Below, piece after piece: positions 12,201 through 25,700 of a stretch of DNA of 64,000 bases; positions within the stretch are counted from its first letter, which is position 1, and every line of letters starts with the position of its first letter. Location of the stretch: positions 746,124 through 810,123 of the forward strand of contig SIJG01000067.1 of the NCBI GenBank assembly GCA_023374025.1, read 5' to 3'. The notes under the pieces are model-generated. The model did no database searches. It saw only the letters and a program-made list of their open reading frames with translations, and was not told where the DNA came from. Origin of the DNA: Heterodera schachtii (Eukaryota > Nematoda > Chromadorea > Rhabditida > Heteroderidae). Made by a program: the position numbers and the translations under genes.

Positions 12201-13189
12201 TCTTCTCTTTTAAATAAAACTTTGTAACAATTATTACAGGGAAAGATATTTAATTGAAAAAAATTATTATTTTTTCTTATCTTTTATTATATATACTCAA
12301 ATCAAATTTCCTAAAATCTATACCCTGAAAGCGTAACACCACATATGTATGACACAGGAAAAGATATGATCAGAATATAAAATAAAAATAGAAATGTTAT
12401 TTAAAAACTCATAGCAAGTTAAAGCAATATTAATACGAATCGGAAAAGAAAAGTGAAAATTATTAAATGGATTTATTTAATTTATCCGACTATTAAACGT
12501 ACGATTAATAATGGAAAAATGATTATTTTAATGAGAAAAAAGATAGTAATTCTTTATAAGATTACCTTATTATTTATCACGTAAGATAAACATTAAGACA
12601 ATAAAATTATTTATCAAATTTTTATTTTTCATACAGAATTAATGCTAAAAAATAATATTTGATGTTGCAATTAAAAATTAATATAAATTTATCTAGATTT
12701 AAAAAAATAATACTTTTTAAAATTTTAAAAATTGTTTAAGCAAAAAAAAAAAAATTAACTTGACTATTTACAATTTTTTATGTTTATGCAAAATAAAATT
12801 AGATAAAATATTTTTATTTGTCTAAATTTCAAAAACAAATGATAATTACATAAGTTAATGTTTTTTTAAAAATTTTGCGTTCAGCCGAGATATCAAAAAG
12901 TGATGAACAAAAAATTTAAATGACAAATGAATATAGCAAAAAAATATATACAAAAAAAGAATGGGACCAAATGTGCCGAAAAAAGTAAGAAAATCGCAGT
13001 TAGGATTTAAACAATTAGAAAATTGGAAGAGAAAATTTGGAATGAGTAAATTTAAATTGAAAAAATGCAAATTTATATGCTAATAAAAAATGAAAATCCG
13101 AAAATGACTGACAAGAAAATTGCAAAAATGTTGAAAATTAATAGAAATAGCATTTTCAAAAGAGAAGAAACAATTTGGGGAACAAAAAA
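9230..13189. other. AT-rich DNA, no gene recognised
   Basis: Almost pure A/T. Small GC-richer islands occur near 10755-10795 (open on both strands), 11485-11525 and 11790-11865. The plus frame of the last reads TDDADGISPQEKKKRERVEN before ending in phenylalanine codons and a stop. None has a recognisable family or convincing splice pair. Confidence 0.4.
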
Positions 13190-13328
13190 TTTAGCCATAA
13201 AAATTTTTTGCATTTTTCTATTCTTTTACTCGGTTCTTTTGCGAGATTCCAAACTTCGGATGCGTATTCGAGGTGAGGCCTTATATTGTGCTTTTATATA
13301 ACATTGATTTGATCACGTGATAGGAGCG
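13190..13328 (-). pseudogene. LINE (Jockey/CR1-type) reverse transcriptase scrap
   Basis: The minus strand encodes RPHLEYASEVWN at 13281-13246. This is the conserved block near the C-terminal end of the reverse transcriptase region in Jockey/CR1-type non-LTR retrotransposons. Just upstream, in another frame, the sequence reads LYKSTI, which normally precedes the block directly, so there is a one-base frameshift near 13282-13287. Downstream the frame continues as LAKEPSKRIEKCKKF, a degraded form of the usual helix, then decays into AT-rich sequence. Nothing of the catalytic domain remains. Plus-strand frames here (12961-13083 and 13065-13301) are shadows. Confidence 0.75.
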
Positions 13329-16300
13329 TGGCTAAACCCATAACACTTTGACATGAGAATAGTTAAATAAATGCATAAGCATAATAATTTCTTTTTTACA
13401 TTAAATTAAACATTTAATAAAAAAAATAATAAAAAAGTTAAATTAAAAATTAGTCAATTGTTGCAAATGAGTCATATATAACAATCGATCTCTAATAAAA
13501 TAGAAAGATTTATTTTAATTAATAAATATTTTTCTATTCACGTTTATTTTAATGTCAATAATAAAAATACAATAAAAAGATGAAAATTCGGCTTCTGATC
13601 CGAGTTCCGAAATTAACGTTTATTTTAATTGATTTTCACAAAATATGAACTTTCAAATCACTTTGAAATTATATATTTTTTAACGAAGTGGCAAATATAT
13701 TTTTTTAATTTAAAATATATTGACTATTAATTTGTATATCCAAAAATAACTATAAAAATTTAAATATTAAAATTTTTTTGTAATAATCGAAATTTATTTT
13801 AATTTCATAAAAACAAATCCAAGTAATCAAACTTTGCTAAATAAAATTAAAGAAAGTATTTTAATTCGTCTAATTTCATGAACCAATTAAATAAAAATAA
13901 TTCTGAATATTTTGGACAATTTTTTGCTTATTTGTCTTTCATTTGAATATGCCTTAAAATTTTGTGCATTCTATGTGTTTGACTTTTATTTAATACGTAA
14001 TGTTATATGCAAATTTTTTTGTAGTATTTATTATTATTGTTATTTTTTATTTCTCATTTATTTGGTACTCGTTTAATTCAAATAATTTTAATTTTATTTT
14101 ATATTGTAAGATTAATATGCTGAATTTATTAATTAATATTTCAAAATAAAGTATTATATGTGAGAAGCATGTGCATGTTCACAAGTTTTCAGAAGGAAAC
14201 GGGTTAGGAATCACTTATAAATTCATTTTTCACCATAAATTTTAAAATTTTATTTAAATATTTAAATTTTTGTTTTTGTTCATAATTTAATAGCAATCAG
14301 CGTACCGAAATTTTTCAAATGAATTTCAATAATAAAATATTTACTTATATTTTTTAGATATTAATTTATTATATTAATATGTTATTTTTAAAAATGATAT
14401 CTTTAATGTATTAGCATTAGAATTATTAAATGAAGATATGTACTTTATGTATTTTTTTTCTCGGGATGTATGCTAACTTTGTATGTGCTTCTGCTGCGAA
14501 TTTTTTATAAGGATTATGCAAATTAGTTTTCGTTTATTTTTTTAGTGTAAATTCTGTTAATTCTTATTGTTTGTTTCATAAAATAATAATAATTTTTATT
14601 GATATTCTTTATTTATTAAATTATTTTGCCATTTTTACAATTTTTAACTTTGAATTTATTGAGATGTTTCAGCAATAACATTAAAATTATGAGATAATTA
14701 GGAAAAATTTATGAATTCCAATAATTAACCTAATCAAATAAATAATCAAATATTCACACCCATTTACAAAAGCGAAATAAATTTATTAAATTATTTATTG
14801 ATATGTTCGTTTTTATTTGTTAATAGAATTCTCATTAATAAAAGTGGTTTATTTATTTTAATCAAGTGTAGCAATTCCGTTTATAAAATTGTAAGTTTAT
14901 ATTTTCTTTAATTTTGCAATACATTTAATATATTCTTTAAATTAAAGAAAAAAAACTTTTTTTATTCCATGGTTATTCTCAACACTATTTGTATTATTTA
15001 TTTTCAACAAAATTATCTATTTTTAAAAAAATTTATAAGAATTTTTATAAAAAAATTTTATGAAAGGTTCTTTATCGGAATGGCAAGTGATCTTAAACAT
15101 ATGACCATGAATGTATATTGGAAATTTCTAATTTAATATATCAACATAAATTTCCATGATGTCATATTAGTAATTAACTAACAAAGAATTATTGGAAAAA
15201 AATCAATTTGGTTTAATTTTTTAATGGCCATTAATGACCAAAAGAGGTGGTACGGTATATAAACTACTAAAAGTGAATAGTTTTTCTTTAATTAAATAAT
15301 TATATTTCAAATTCATCATTTTATCATCAATTACAATTTATTGTTTTTTAATTTATTGAAAATTTACAAATAATGCTTTCATCTAAATATGATTCATTTT
15401 AATAAACATATTATTTACCTTTCCAAATATTAAATAATAAAAAATAACTTATTTAATTCATACATGATATTTACTAATTAATTAAATCTGAAATAAGAAA
15501 AAATGTAAATGTTTGTATAACCATCATGAAATAATTTACTAATAAAAAATAATTATATCTATTTTAATGATTTTTTAAGGATATAGATTTCCTCTTATTG
15601 TATAATTATGCTTATTTTTTTGGCTTATAATTTAATTATTTATTTTAAAATTTCATTATATATTTTTTTAAATTTTTCCTAAAATTGTTACAACTAATTT
15701 TTTTGGTTTTTTGGATTGCTTTCATTAATTATCTAAAATAATAAATATTTAAATTTTTTCAGCTTATCCATTTGCATATTTTTTATAACTTGCTTGGCTA
15801 AAATTTTAATTTTATATTTCACATTAATTTTTTTAAAAAATAAATATTTTTTACAAAATATTTTTATTTATTTCATGATTTGTTGCGAATAAAATGATAA
15901 AATTGGTGACGAACACGAATCTAATTATTATTTTATGTGATACCATTTTATTTCAAAATTTCCACTTTGTATTACAAATACCTACAAAATTTTGTTTACT
16001 TTTGTTATTATATAAATATTCTCATAAATTGGATTTATTTAATTTAAATTATCCACTTGTGGTTATCCTTGGACATAAGACGGATACAGATATAAAATAC
16101 CGCCTAATAACTTGTACGATGTTATTTAATAATTCTTTATATAATAAATTTTTGAAAATAAAATTAACAAAAAATTCAAGATAAAATAAGCGAATATTTT
16201 TTTATCTAATTTTTTAAATATTTACAATTTTATTCAAAAAACATCAATTAATACGTATATTCGAATATTATTTAATACAGACTTCACATTTTATTTGCAT

Positions 16301-18414
16301 TTTCATAAATAAAATCATTTATCTATTTTATACATATCATATTTTTATTGGTATGAAAAATAAATAAAATTTTATTCATTAATATTTTTATTGGTTTTTA
16401 AATGCTTTTAATTTTAATATTTATTTAATCATCGTTTCATTTATTTTCTTCTATTTGTTATAGTCATGCATTTATAACTATAGTAATTTAAAATTTTTAA
16501 AGTATTTTTTAATTACTTTCATGCAAAAAATATTAAGACAAAAATAAAATATTAATATAAACAATAAAGTAATGAGCAGTAATTAAAAAAAAATAAATCG
16601 ATAGTAATAAAAAGAATTTTGAGCTCAAAAATTTTTTTTGCTTAATAGAAATTAACATTTCTCTGTTACTCAGATTTTTCATTCATATAATTAATAAAAA
16701 GCTCATGAATTTACAATTAATTTAAATAATTCTTGGAGCTGCTTTTAGTTCTTTGTTCTAATGCTTAATATAATTTGTTTATTGGATTTTATCTGTTTTA
16801 AATATTTGGCAAATATTTTTTATAATTTTAATTAATTTATCGCGCTTCTACTATTCAACTTTATTATCTAAAAAAATAAAAATAAATAAAGTTCTTTTGC
16901 ATAAATTATTTTTATTTTGTATTAAATTGATATTATAATATTCGAACAATGATCCCATTCAAAAAAAATTTTACTGATAACGCATGTGCAGGAATAAGTT
17001 TTCTTTGGAGTTGACAATTGTGTCTTTTGGTGTTTTCTATTTTTATGTGTGCTTTATTTTATGCTGTTGCGGGTTTATTCTACATTTAAGTTTTAAATTT
17101 GTAAAATTTTTGGGTTTTTTAAATAATTAAGAGATTCATTTTTTATGTATTTATTTTAAATTTTATATGCATAATTCGCTTACTTCTGCCCAAATTATTA
17201 TAGTTTTTATTTGCTAAATTAAATGTTATATAATAATTTGATTAATTTGTGAGATAAACGATTTTTTCTTTAAATTCTTGCATTATCAATTCTTCTAGAA
17301 ACCAAAACAATTTTTTGTTGCTTATAATATTAATTTAAATATAAATTAGTTTTAAATTTTTTTATTATTACTTAGAACATTTTTAAACTGATTTTCTTTT
17401 TGTTTCAAGAAGTAAAAATTTTAGGTAAATTTTTATTATTTTATAATTTTTAAGAGTAAGCCATGTTTTAATTCCAATTATGAAATTCTTTTTACTTTTT
17501 ATTTCAGATGATAATATTAATAAAATTTTTAATTGTTTTTGATAATCTATATTTAAATTTACAATGTTATTTTTAAATTTAGTGTACTTTTAGATTATTT
17601 GTTTTTATTATATTATTTGCTTCAAATTCTTTTTTAGGATTAAACTTTTCTTATCAGCAGACTTAAGAATTTTAAATTAATATTTTCACTTGCTTGCTGT
17701 GCTGATCGATGTTCCATTTGTGGGTCCTAGGGTTTCATATTATTTTTATTAACAAAAACCTATTTATGGATTTTGAGATTAATAAATCCACGGTTTACAA
17801 TTTCATTTTAATTTTTTTCTTTCATGCAACAATTAACTGTTTAGCTATTATTTACATGTAATCTTTACAGATTTTCTGAACTAATTTAATTTGATCCAAA
17901 AAATTTTTCAGAAATTAATTATTTTCATTTTAGCATAATTATCAATTCCATTTATTTCAATAATAGCGGAGCATGTATAGAATTTTTTACCATCTTATTA
18001 ATTTTATTTTGAATAAGACAGATGGCGACAGTATTAAGGTATTTTGTTATTATCATCGATTCAATAGCACCAAGGTTAAGACTTAATTAATATCTTATTT
18101 ATTTGATTTGTAATACATTAAATAATAGAAATTTCAAATTATTTATGACTTTAAAATGTTATGAATTTTCGCGTTATTTAATTTTGATTTAATCTTCTAT
18201 GCCTAATTTAAACTTAGGGCTATCAAAAGATACAAAGATTTTTAATTTGGATGTTTCTTGAAGAAGTTTTGGCGCATGAAATTTGTCAAATTATTATATG
18301 GTCGAGTCTATTTATATGGTTGTGAACTGAAATAGAGCTAGATATATTTATCAATTATTAGATTATTATTTAATTGTTAATTAACTAATTAATATAAAAA
18401 TTAAAATCATTTAT
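13329..18414. other. AT-rich DNA, no gene recognised
   Basis: A/T runs throughout. Slightly richer spots occur near 14160-14215, 14460-14500, 16990-17090 and 17690-17735, none with a recognisable motif. A 96-residue open frame at 15894-16184 is dominated by Leu, Ile, Asn, Lys and Phe codons and is probably random. Confidence 0.45.
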
Positions 18415-18905
18415 TCCGTACTGAAATGACCCGCCTCTTCTGATCACCCGTCACCCATACTTTTGACCCTTCGTCCTAGCACCTTGTAAAATGTTCTTAT
18501 TTTTGAGCCTAATCTTATTTTTCGGGCTTGGTATTCATGGTAGAAGCCCTGGTTTAAAAATACTTGGAAGAGGGAGGAGGTTTAACCGAAATTTTTGCGA
18601 ACTCGTCTCAACATCGGATTTGATCACTATTTTTTGCGGTGCTCTTTTTCAAAAAAACTTTTGGGGAAGACGGCGGTTAGTTCGGCCTCTACTTCAAGAT
18701 AATCCAGGATTTTTGTGGTGGCTTCCCTGTCTTCCTGAACACGCTCCGATGGGCGAATGGCATTGCTTTCCGATAGGCCAATGAACACCAATGTGCGTTG
18801 GCGTTCTTGTTCGGCGAGTGTGTGTGTTTTGGTCCGAGTCCAGTGCTGATGTCATTGATCGTATGGGTTGAGGGGGAGTGTCGTTGTTGTGTTGGTTCGC
18901 TTCAT
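18415..18905. other. GC-richer block of unknown origin
   Basis: About 490 bases with near-balanced composition. Open frames exist on both strands (18491-18784 plus, 18694-18966 minus), but neither shows a known motif and both are proline/arginine-rich in the manner of GC-rich noncoding DNA. The segment 18541-18645 has a diverged inverted copy at 44730-44828. CCAATGAACACCAATG near 18775-18790 carries two CCAAT boxes. It may be a degraded transposon or an old regulatory or exon region. Confidence 0.4.
18541..18645 (+). repeat. Dispersed repeat, copy 1
   Basis: It matches the reverse complement of 44730-44828 with many substitutions. Shared strings include GTTTAACCGAAAT and CGTCTCAA. A short piece (GAAGCCCTGGTTTAAA) also occurs alone at about 45181. 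The match excludes chance but the element type is unknown. Confidence 0.6.
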
Positions 18906-19247
18906 GTTGAATAATTAGAAAATAATATTTTTTTCGAGATCTTAATTGGACAATTTCTTGTCTCAATTATATTAATCATTTGGGTTTGAATTCGAAATCA
19001 TTGTTTGTTTTTAATTTAAACTGTGTTATTTTGTATAATTTAAAAAGTTAATATATTTTTTCAGGAATTTTTTTAAATTTAAATCTGTTAATTAGAAATG
19101 TTAGTGTAAAATAGAATTTTTATAGATATTGTTGGTTTTTACTGGTTGAGTTGGTGATTTTATATTTAGAATATTTTCTTTTTTTTTACCTATTTAAATT
19201 ATTATTTCTAATTAATGTTATTGGCATTATTAACTTTTTATATTTCA
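18906..19247. other. AT-rich spacer
   Basis: Nothing recognised between the GC-richer block and the hAT-like element. Confidence 0.5.
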
Positions 19248-19866
19248 ATAATCACTAGGGATTCTTTTTTAGGCACAAAAAATCGCGAAATAGGCACCTA
19301 AAAAGGCAGAAAAAAATCGCAAAATAGGCACCAAATAGGCACAAAAATCATCAAATAGGCACTAAAATAGGCAAAAAACGTTTTTTTATTAACGCTTTTT
19401 AGGTATTAAACAAGTAAAAATTAATTTAAAAAATATTTTGCTTATATTTCAATTGTTTTAAAGTTGTTTTCGATAAAAATAATTTTTTACCACAAAAATT
19501 TTTATGAAGAAAAAATAATTAATTTTTGAGGACGAATTTTTATGAAAATTTTTTTCAATTCTTAGAGGTGTATTTCTGAAATTTTTTCAAGTCGATTCTT
19601 AGGGGTGTATTTTTAATTTTTATTGCATTTTTGGTAAGGATTTTTCCAAAAATCCTGAAAAAAGCGCCAAAAATGGCGAAATAGGCACAAAAATAGGCAA
19701 ATAGGCATTAAGCACAAAAAGTCCAAAATAGGCAAAAATAGGCATTATATAAGTCATCATAGACACCCCAAACAAAGCGGAAAACGCGTTTTTCGTGCTT
19801 ATCCGAGCGTATCAAGTGCGCAAAAATTTTAGGCATTTGCCTAAAAAAAGAATCCCTAATAATCAC
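19248..19866. mobile_element. hAT-like element, TAGGCA family, 603 bp
   Basis: The element is 19256-19858. Terminal inverted repeats are TAGGGATTCTTTTTTAGGCA on the left and its complement with one extra base on the right. It is flanked by a perfect 8-bp direct repeat ATAATCAC (19248-19255 and 19859-19866), the target-duplication size of the hAT superfamily. There is no transposase frame. The outer thirds are packed with AAATAGGCA-type motifs, all on the plus strand at both ends. The middle holds two copies of a TTCTTAGRGGTGTAT module (19558-19574 and 19595-19610). Confidence 0.88.
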
Positions 19867-22316
19867 TCATAGATTTCCTTATCAACAAAATTCAATTTAT
19901 TATTATTTGAAATTTAATTGTTATTGTTTCATAATAATATTAAAATAAATCTTTTATGAATATTAAAGTTCGTCAAATAACTTAGAAACATGAAGGTATA
20001 TCTTCTTTTGTTCACATATTTTTATTTGTTATAGTTTTTAATAATTTTTAATTAACTGCTAACGTGTATATTAAATTATATTAATTTTATAATATAAATA
20101 CTTATAAAAAATATATTGATTGATCTTCTGTTTGTTTGCCTTTTAAATTAATATTTTTTATTTAATAATAATTATTTATTAAAAATTCAAATAAAACATA
20201 TTCGTTTTATTAATTATCAATAATTATAAATTTGAATTTTGAAATTTGAAGACTTGTAGAGATTTCTAAGGGTTATCGATGGTAACAATAACACTTAATT
20301 ATGATATTTTTTGATGCTCCTCATGTTTTAACGTCTGTTTTCCATAGTATTACTCTTTTATAATTTCTCTTTATATAATCAAAAAATCAAACTTTTATTG
20401 TAAATTTTATTTAATAAAAGAAAACACATAAATATCCTATTGATATGTTTTTTTTAAACTGTAATAAAAAAGAAAAGTTTTAAGTAATAATTTAATTTTC
20501 TTTACATATTTATTTTGGCAATATTTTTTTTTGATTAAAATTATAAACCAATAATTGTTATTAATTTTACTATTTAAATTGCCAAAAGAAACAAATTGAC
20601 AAGAAATTCATTTGTAATTTAAAAAAATTTTGAAATTTTAAAAAAAATAAACCACATATTAATGAATAAAAGAAAAACTTATTGAAAATTTCAAATACTA
20701 ATTAATATAAATGAATTAAAGAATAATTTGGTTTAAATTCACTAAAAAAGTCCAAAAAATAAAATTAATTTTACCCTGAGTTTTTACAATGATATGTAAA
20801 ACTTCTAGTTCTACGAAAATAATTTTAAATATATTAAATATAATTATAATATATAAAATAAATTTTACAACATCGAACGAATTTTTCGGAGCATACGGGA
20901 ACAAATCAAGGAGTAATAGAAATGTTTATTAAGCAATAAAACAACATAATTAAAAATGTAAAATAGAAAAGACAAAATTTAAATAACAAAATTAGTTACT
21001 AAATTAAATGCAATTAGATCATAACAAACTCTTAAAAATATTGGCTGGAAAATTTGAGCCAGTTTAAAAATTAAATTAACAAAAGAGGCAAAAAAATATA
21101 AAACGTTTAAACAATAGCCAAAAAATATTGTAAATTTAAAAGTAATTATTATTTATTTATAATCTGTCATAGAGAGTACTTTTATATGTTTCAAAATCAA
21201 ATTTACAATTTCATTTTATTTTATTGATGGTTTTAAGTTTTTTACTATGGATAATAACACATTTCAGATTGTTCATAAATTTTATGAATAATTTATTTTT
21301 TATGTCCTATTTAAAATGTACTTGCATAATAAAGTGTATTATTTAAATTTTTTCTTTACGTATAAATTGAATTAATTCAGTAATTTTATTACTTTAAATT
21401 AAACAGACAAATCTTAATCTTTCAAATGAAATAATTAATATATGATGAATTTAGGTTTATAAATAGAGAAGATTGGGTTATTAGTGAATGTACATAAAAA
21501 ATACAAGCACAACATATAATATTTTGAAAATAAATGATTAGTTGAAATTGTTGAAAATTATACTTAAGTAATTTGTGCCATACATTTTGACCATCCAAAA
21601 AAACGGTGTGGCACACTAAGGAAATTTTTAAAATCATTAATATTATATTCTAAAAGGAAACAAAAATTAAAACCATTACCCATAAATATTTAAACAAATT
21701 AAGTTATATACAAATAATAAATTAAAATTATTATTGAAATTAAAATTAACTTAACGAAAATTATTAATTGTGTAGTTGGATTAATCAAAATCCGGCATTT
21801 ATTTCATCTAGTGATGCTGAAAAGCATGTGCCATTGTTTAAAATATGAAAACAATTAACATATTTTCTCTAAGAAATAAATTAAAAGCAAAAATGAACAT
21901 TTTTATTAAAATATAATACTTATACAAGTTCAAACTACTATTTTTAAATACAATGTTTAAAAGAATAAAATTTCAAAAATATAAAAGCGATGCATCAAAT
22001 GGCTTTCTTAGTGCGCCTAAATGAATGAATTTTTTAAAAGAAATAAAAAAGTAAAATACTTATTATAATTCATTATTAATGCTTTTGAATAAAATGGGTG
22101 CTTTTTGGTAATAAGGGTCAATATAAAAAATAAATGTTCAATATTGAATTAAAAAAGTTTTAATGCAAATTAACTTTTTAATATAACAACAAACTTTAAT
22201 TTTGATTTAAACAATATTTAATAAGAGAAAAAAAGAGATTACATTATTATGATTATAATAAAATAGCAAGTACATTGTAAACAAATTATTAAGTTATTAA
22301 AACAAAAAAAAAAACC
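19867..22316. other. AT-rich DNA, no gene recognised
   Basis: No motif-bearing frame. Short open frames at 20716-20904 and 21422-21637 (minus) look random. A slightly richer spot with TTAGTGCGCC lies near 22007. Confidence 0.5.
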
Positions 22317-22531
22317 GGCGCTATATGAAAAGTTACCGTTTTTGAAATTTTTTACTTTTCTTATCCAAAACAATTTTTTCTGTCAAAATTGTTGGAACTA
22401 TATGGCTCTGATAAAACCTAGCAGAATATTTTTGTGATTAATAATGTAATTGTAATAATAAAAAATGATAATAAAATTTCATGAAAAAAAGTGAAAAAAT
22501 TTTCAAAAACGGTAACTTTTCATATAGCGCC
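22317..22531. mobile_element. 215-bp MITE with 31-bp perfect TIRs
   Basis: Positions 22317-22347 and 22501-22531 are exact reverse complements over 31 bases, starting GGCGCTATATGAAAAGTTAC, and similarity continues inward with one gap. The interior (about 150 bases) is AT-rich and noncoding. Flanks are A-runs, so the target duplication cannot be read and the superfamily is undetermined. Perfect ends suggest it is fairly young. Confidence 0.85.
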
Positions 22532-22592
22532 AAAAAATCTTACATATTAACACAAAAAAAGCAAATATTAACACTTAGTCAAGTCATTTTAT

Positions 22593-22748
22593 TCAATGTC
22601 TTACATTTTTGTGCCTATTTGGCTTAGCGTCAACTATGTCCTTCTGCTCTTGCAATATTTTTTCTTTTAACGCCTCCTCATGTGTTTTTATTGATGTTGT
22701 GGTTGTTTGAGGACCGACAATTCTTTCCTCATTATGTAAGTTGTGTAT
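22593..22748 (-). other. Coding-like island with a TAGGCAC-element scrap
   Basis: A minus-strand frame is open for 51 residues without a start codon. It is rich in Glu, Lys, Gln and Thr (for example THEEALKEKILQEQKDIVD) and ends at 22593-22595. However, 22605-22622 is an exact 18-base reverse complement of the repeat motif in the hAT-like element at 19331-19348, so at least its last residues derive from a transposon. A last exon invaded by a repeat, or a repeat fragment open by chance, both fit. Confidence 0.2.
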
Positions 22749-25700
22749 TTAAATTTTTATTTAGAATAAATTTCTAAATTAATGATTTAAATAAAAAAGA
22801 AGAACAAACTAATTTTCGACAACAAGAAAATACTACTTATTATAAAAACATTTTATTAAATAAAAAGAATAAAATTTTTTAAATAATATCCACAAGAAAT
22901 AAAAGGGATTTTTTCATAGAAAAAAATTTAATGTTATGAAAATAAATTAGTAACAATATGTTTTTTATCACCATACAAATTTACAAAAGAATTTACATAT
23001 AAACAACTTTAAAAATGTGAAATTTCAACCGCTTCATCTCAAAACAAAGAAAATATTGATCGCGCTTAAATAAAGAATTTATAATTATAGGGAACATCAA
23101 AAATGAATAGATCGTATAAAGGTTAAAAAGAACAAAATAATAAGTAAAAAAATAGTTAAAAAAAATCTATGTTTAATAATTAATTGATTGGTCTCAATTA
23201 TGTATTAAATTTCGTGCTTTTCTTACATAGATATTTTTTTTACATATTTTGAGGATTTTTTACGTGGAAAACCTAAAAAATAAATCCTAAATTTCGGCAA
23301 AATATTTTTGTACATTTTTTCATTTATTTAGATATTTTTAATTGCATGAAAAACAATACAATTTAAATTTCAATTAAATCTTCTGACAAAAAAAAAACCA
23401 TTTTCATTCGAAAAAACCAAAAAAATATGAAAAATATTAAAAACTATCTATTTATGAGTGTTGCACATAACAGCGCGACGAAAAAGAGAAAGCAAAGTTA
23501 GCTGATTGAAAACTGGTTTGAATGATCCAAATCTGACAAAAAAAAATATTTGATTTATCAGAATTCTATATTATTTATTCTAAATTTGAATTATATGGCA
23601 TTTAAATTTTATGGCAATTTTAATATTTTATCAATAACTAAAAATAATAAATAATTAAGATTCATTAATAATAATAATCATAAATGAATAAATATAAAAT
23701 AATTTAATAATTTTTTTCATAATTTGAATTATTACTCATAAATTATATTAATAGAAATTCATATCAATAATTATTAATAAAAGATATAAAACAAAAAAAT
23801 TAAATTTTAGTTCTCTTTTAAACTACATATTTCACATTTTAAACACGAGATAAATAGAAATAAATTTTATATTCATAAATCTTAAAAAATTGTAATTAAT
23901 TAATAAAAAGTGAACCCAAAAAATCTTGAAAATGCGAATCACCGTGATAATAAAAGGGAATTGAATGCATGATTAAAAGAGCAAAAAGAAAAAAAAATAC
24001 AATAAAGAATTATTTGACAATTATTTAAATAAATGAACTAAAAGTAAATAAATAATTATTCGATTAGCACAGCTTTTATCAAAATAAAAAAAAAAGAGTT
24101 AAAGTATATGATAATTTCAAAATAAAATATGAGACGCGAGATAATAATCTTTTTTACTGAAAATTTTTTCAATTTTTAGAATTTTTTTACGCTAAAGGAC
24201 CTTTTTATTTAATAAAAATTAATCCACTAATTTCATCAACTTTTTAATTTAATTATTATTATAAAAATAAAAATACAATTTGAAATACTCATGAAAATAG
24301 ATTAAAAGAAAAAAAAACAACATTTATTCAACCGAATTAAATACTTATTAATATTGTTGAATAAAATAAAAAAGCAATTGATAAGATTGTAAATTTGTTT
24401 AAAAAATTCATTTTATCTAAAATAGAATTAAAAATAAAAAATGTTTAAATTTATTCAAAAAAAATGCATGAATTTATGGAAAAACGAATGAAGAAGTTAA
24501 ATTTACTAAAATATTGGAAGAAATTCCAGAAGAAAATTAGTAGATTGTTTTTTAATGAAAAATCCTCTAGTAAATTTACTCTATCAATTTGATGGCTTCA
24601 AGATTTGAAATTAAAATTTTCGTTCGAATGTAATTTTTTTTTTTGATCGAAAGTGGGAGTGTTTTTATTTTAATTTATTTTTTTAAATAATTGTCTAATT
24701 AAAATTATTATTTTTTGTGACCGAATTAAATTGTATAATTAAATTTAAATATTTTTATTGACACTGAGATTATTTTCGGTTCGTCTCAGCACGAGCAAAA
24801 ACATACGAAATATTATGAGAAAAATAATAAAATAAATTGAAAATAGCCTAAGAAATTTTTTATCTAACTCTATATTTCAAAAGAATCATAGAGTTTCTTA
24901 AAAGTTTTGCTATGCTCAAAAAAGGACGACAAATGAGTCAAGTGTCAAGAAAAAAAAAGTTATTTATATTAAATATAAAGTATTAATTTTAAAATACTAA
25001 TATTGTAAAAAAAGCAAAATTAATTTGATTTAAATAATTGATTTCTATAATGTTGGGAGTTTTACCTCCATTTTTATATCGAAAATAAATGCCAAAAATT
25101 TTTTAAATGGAATAAAAAATTATTTAGATTTAATTCAGCCTTAGATTTATAATTCATTGAGTAATTGAATTATTTTTTTAGGCTGATAGATTAATTTTCT
25201 TAAAAGCATATGATAATGAGAAAAAACTTAATAAGTATCATATGATTTGAAATTTAAAAATTAAAATCTAAGGCCATTTTTAGTTTCTTTTATTTATTAT
25301 AATGTCAAGAAATGTAAATTGTTATTAATGTTGGAAAATTATCGGTTCGTCTCAGCACGACGTTAATAAAAAAAAGTAAACAACAAATTGAAAAGAATCA
25401 ATTACACCTAACTTGTATTAAAAGTTATATTTTATAAAAAAGAATTTCTAAAAAATTAGAAAATAATTAAATTTTATTAATAGGTTAAATTATAATGAAT
25501 CGTATTATTTTCCAAATAATAAAACCATGAAATAATGATATAGCAATAATAAAAAATATTTATTAATAAATTAATGTATACACTTTATCGTATAAATGAA
25601 AAAACAATTCATTTGCCGGTAGAGTTATTCAAAATCAATTTTTGTAATTAAAAATTGTTTCTGAATTAAAAATTAAATCATGGAATTTTTAAAATATTAA

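Noticed and set aside
12961..13301. Plus-strand helix-turn-helix-like frame (TDKKIAKMLKINRNSIF)
   Set aside because: The opposite strand carries the LINE motif RPHLEYASEVWN, so the plus frame is a shadow, and AT-rich Lys/Asn/Ile content can mimic such a helix.
15894..16184. 96-residue open frame as a gene
   Set aside because: Composition is that of random AT-rich sequence; no motif, neighbour or splice support.
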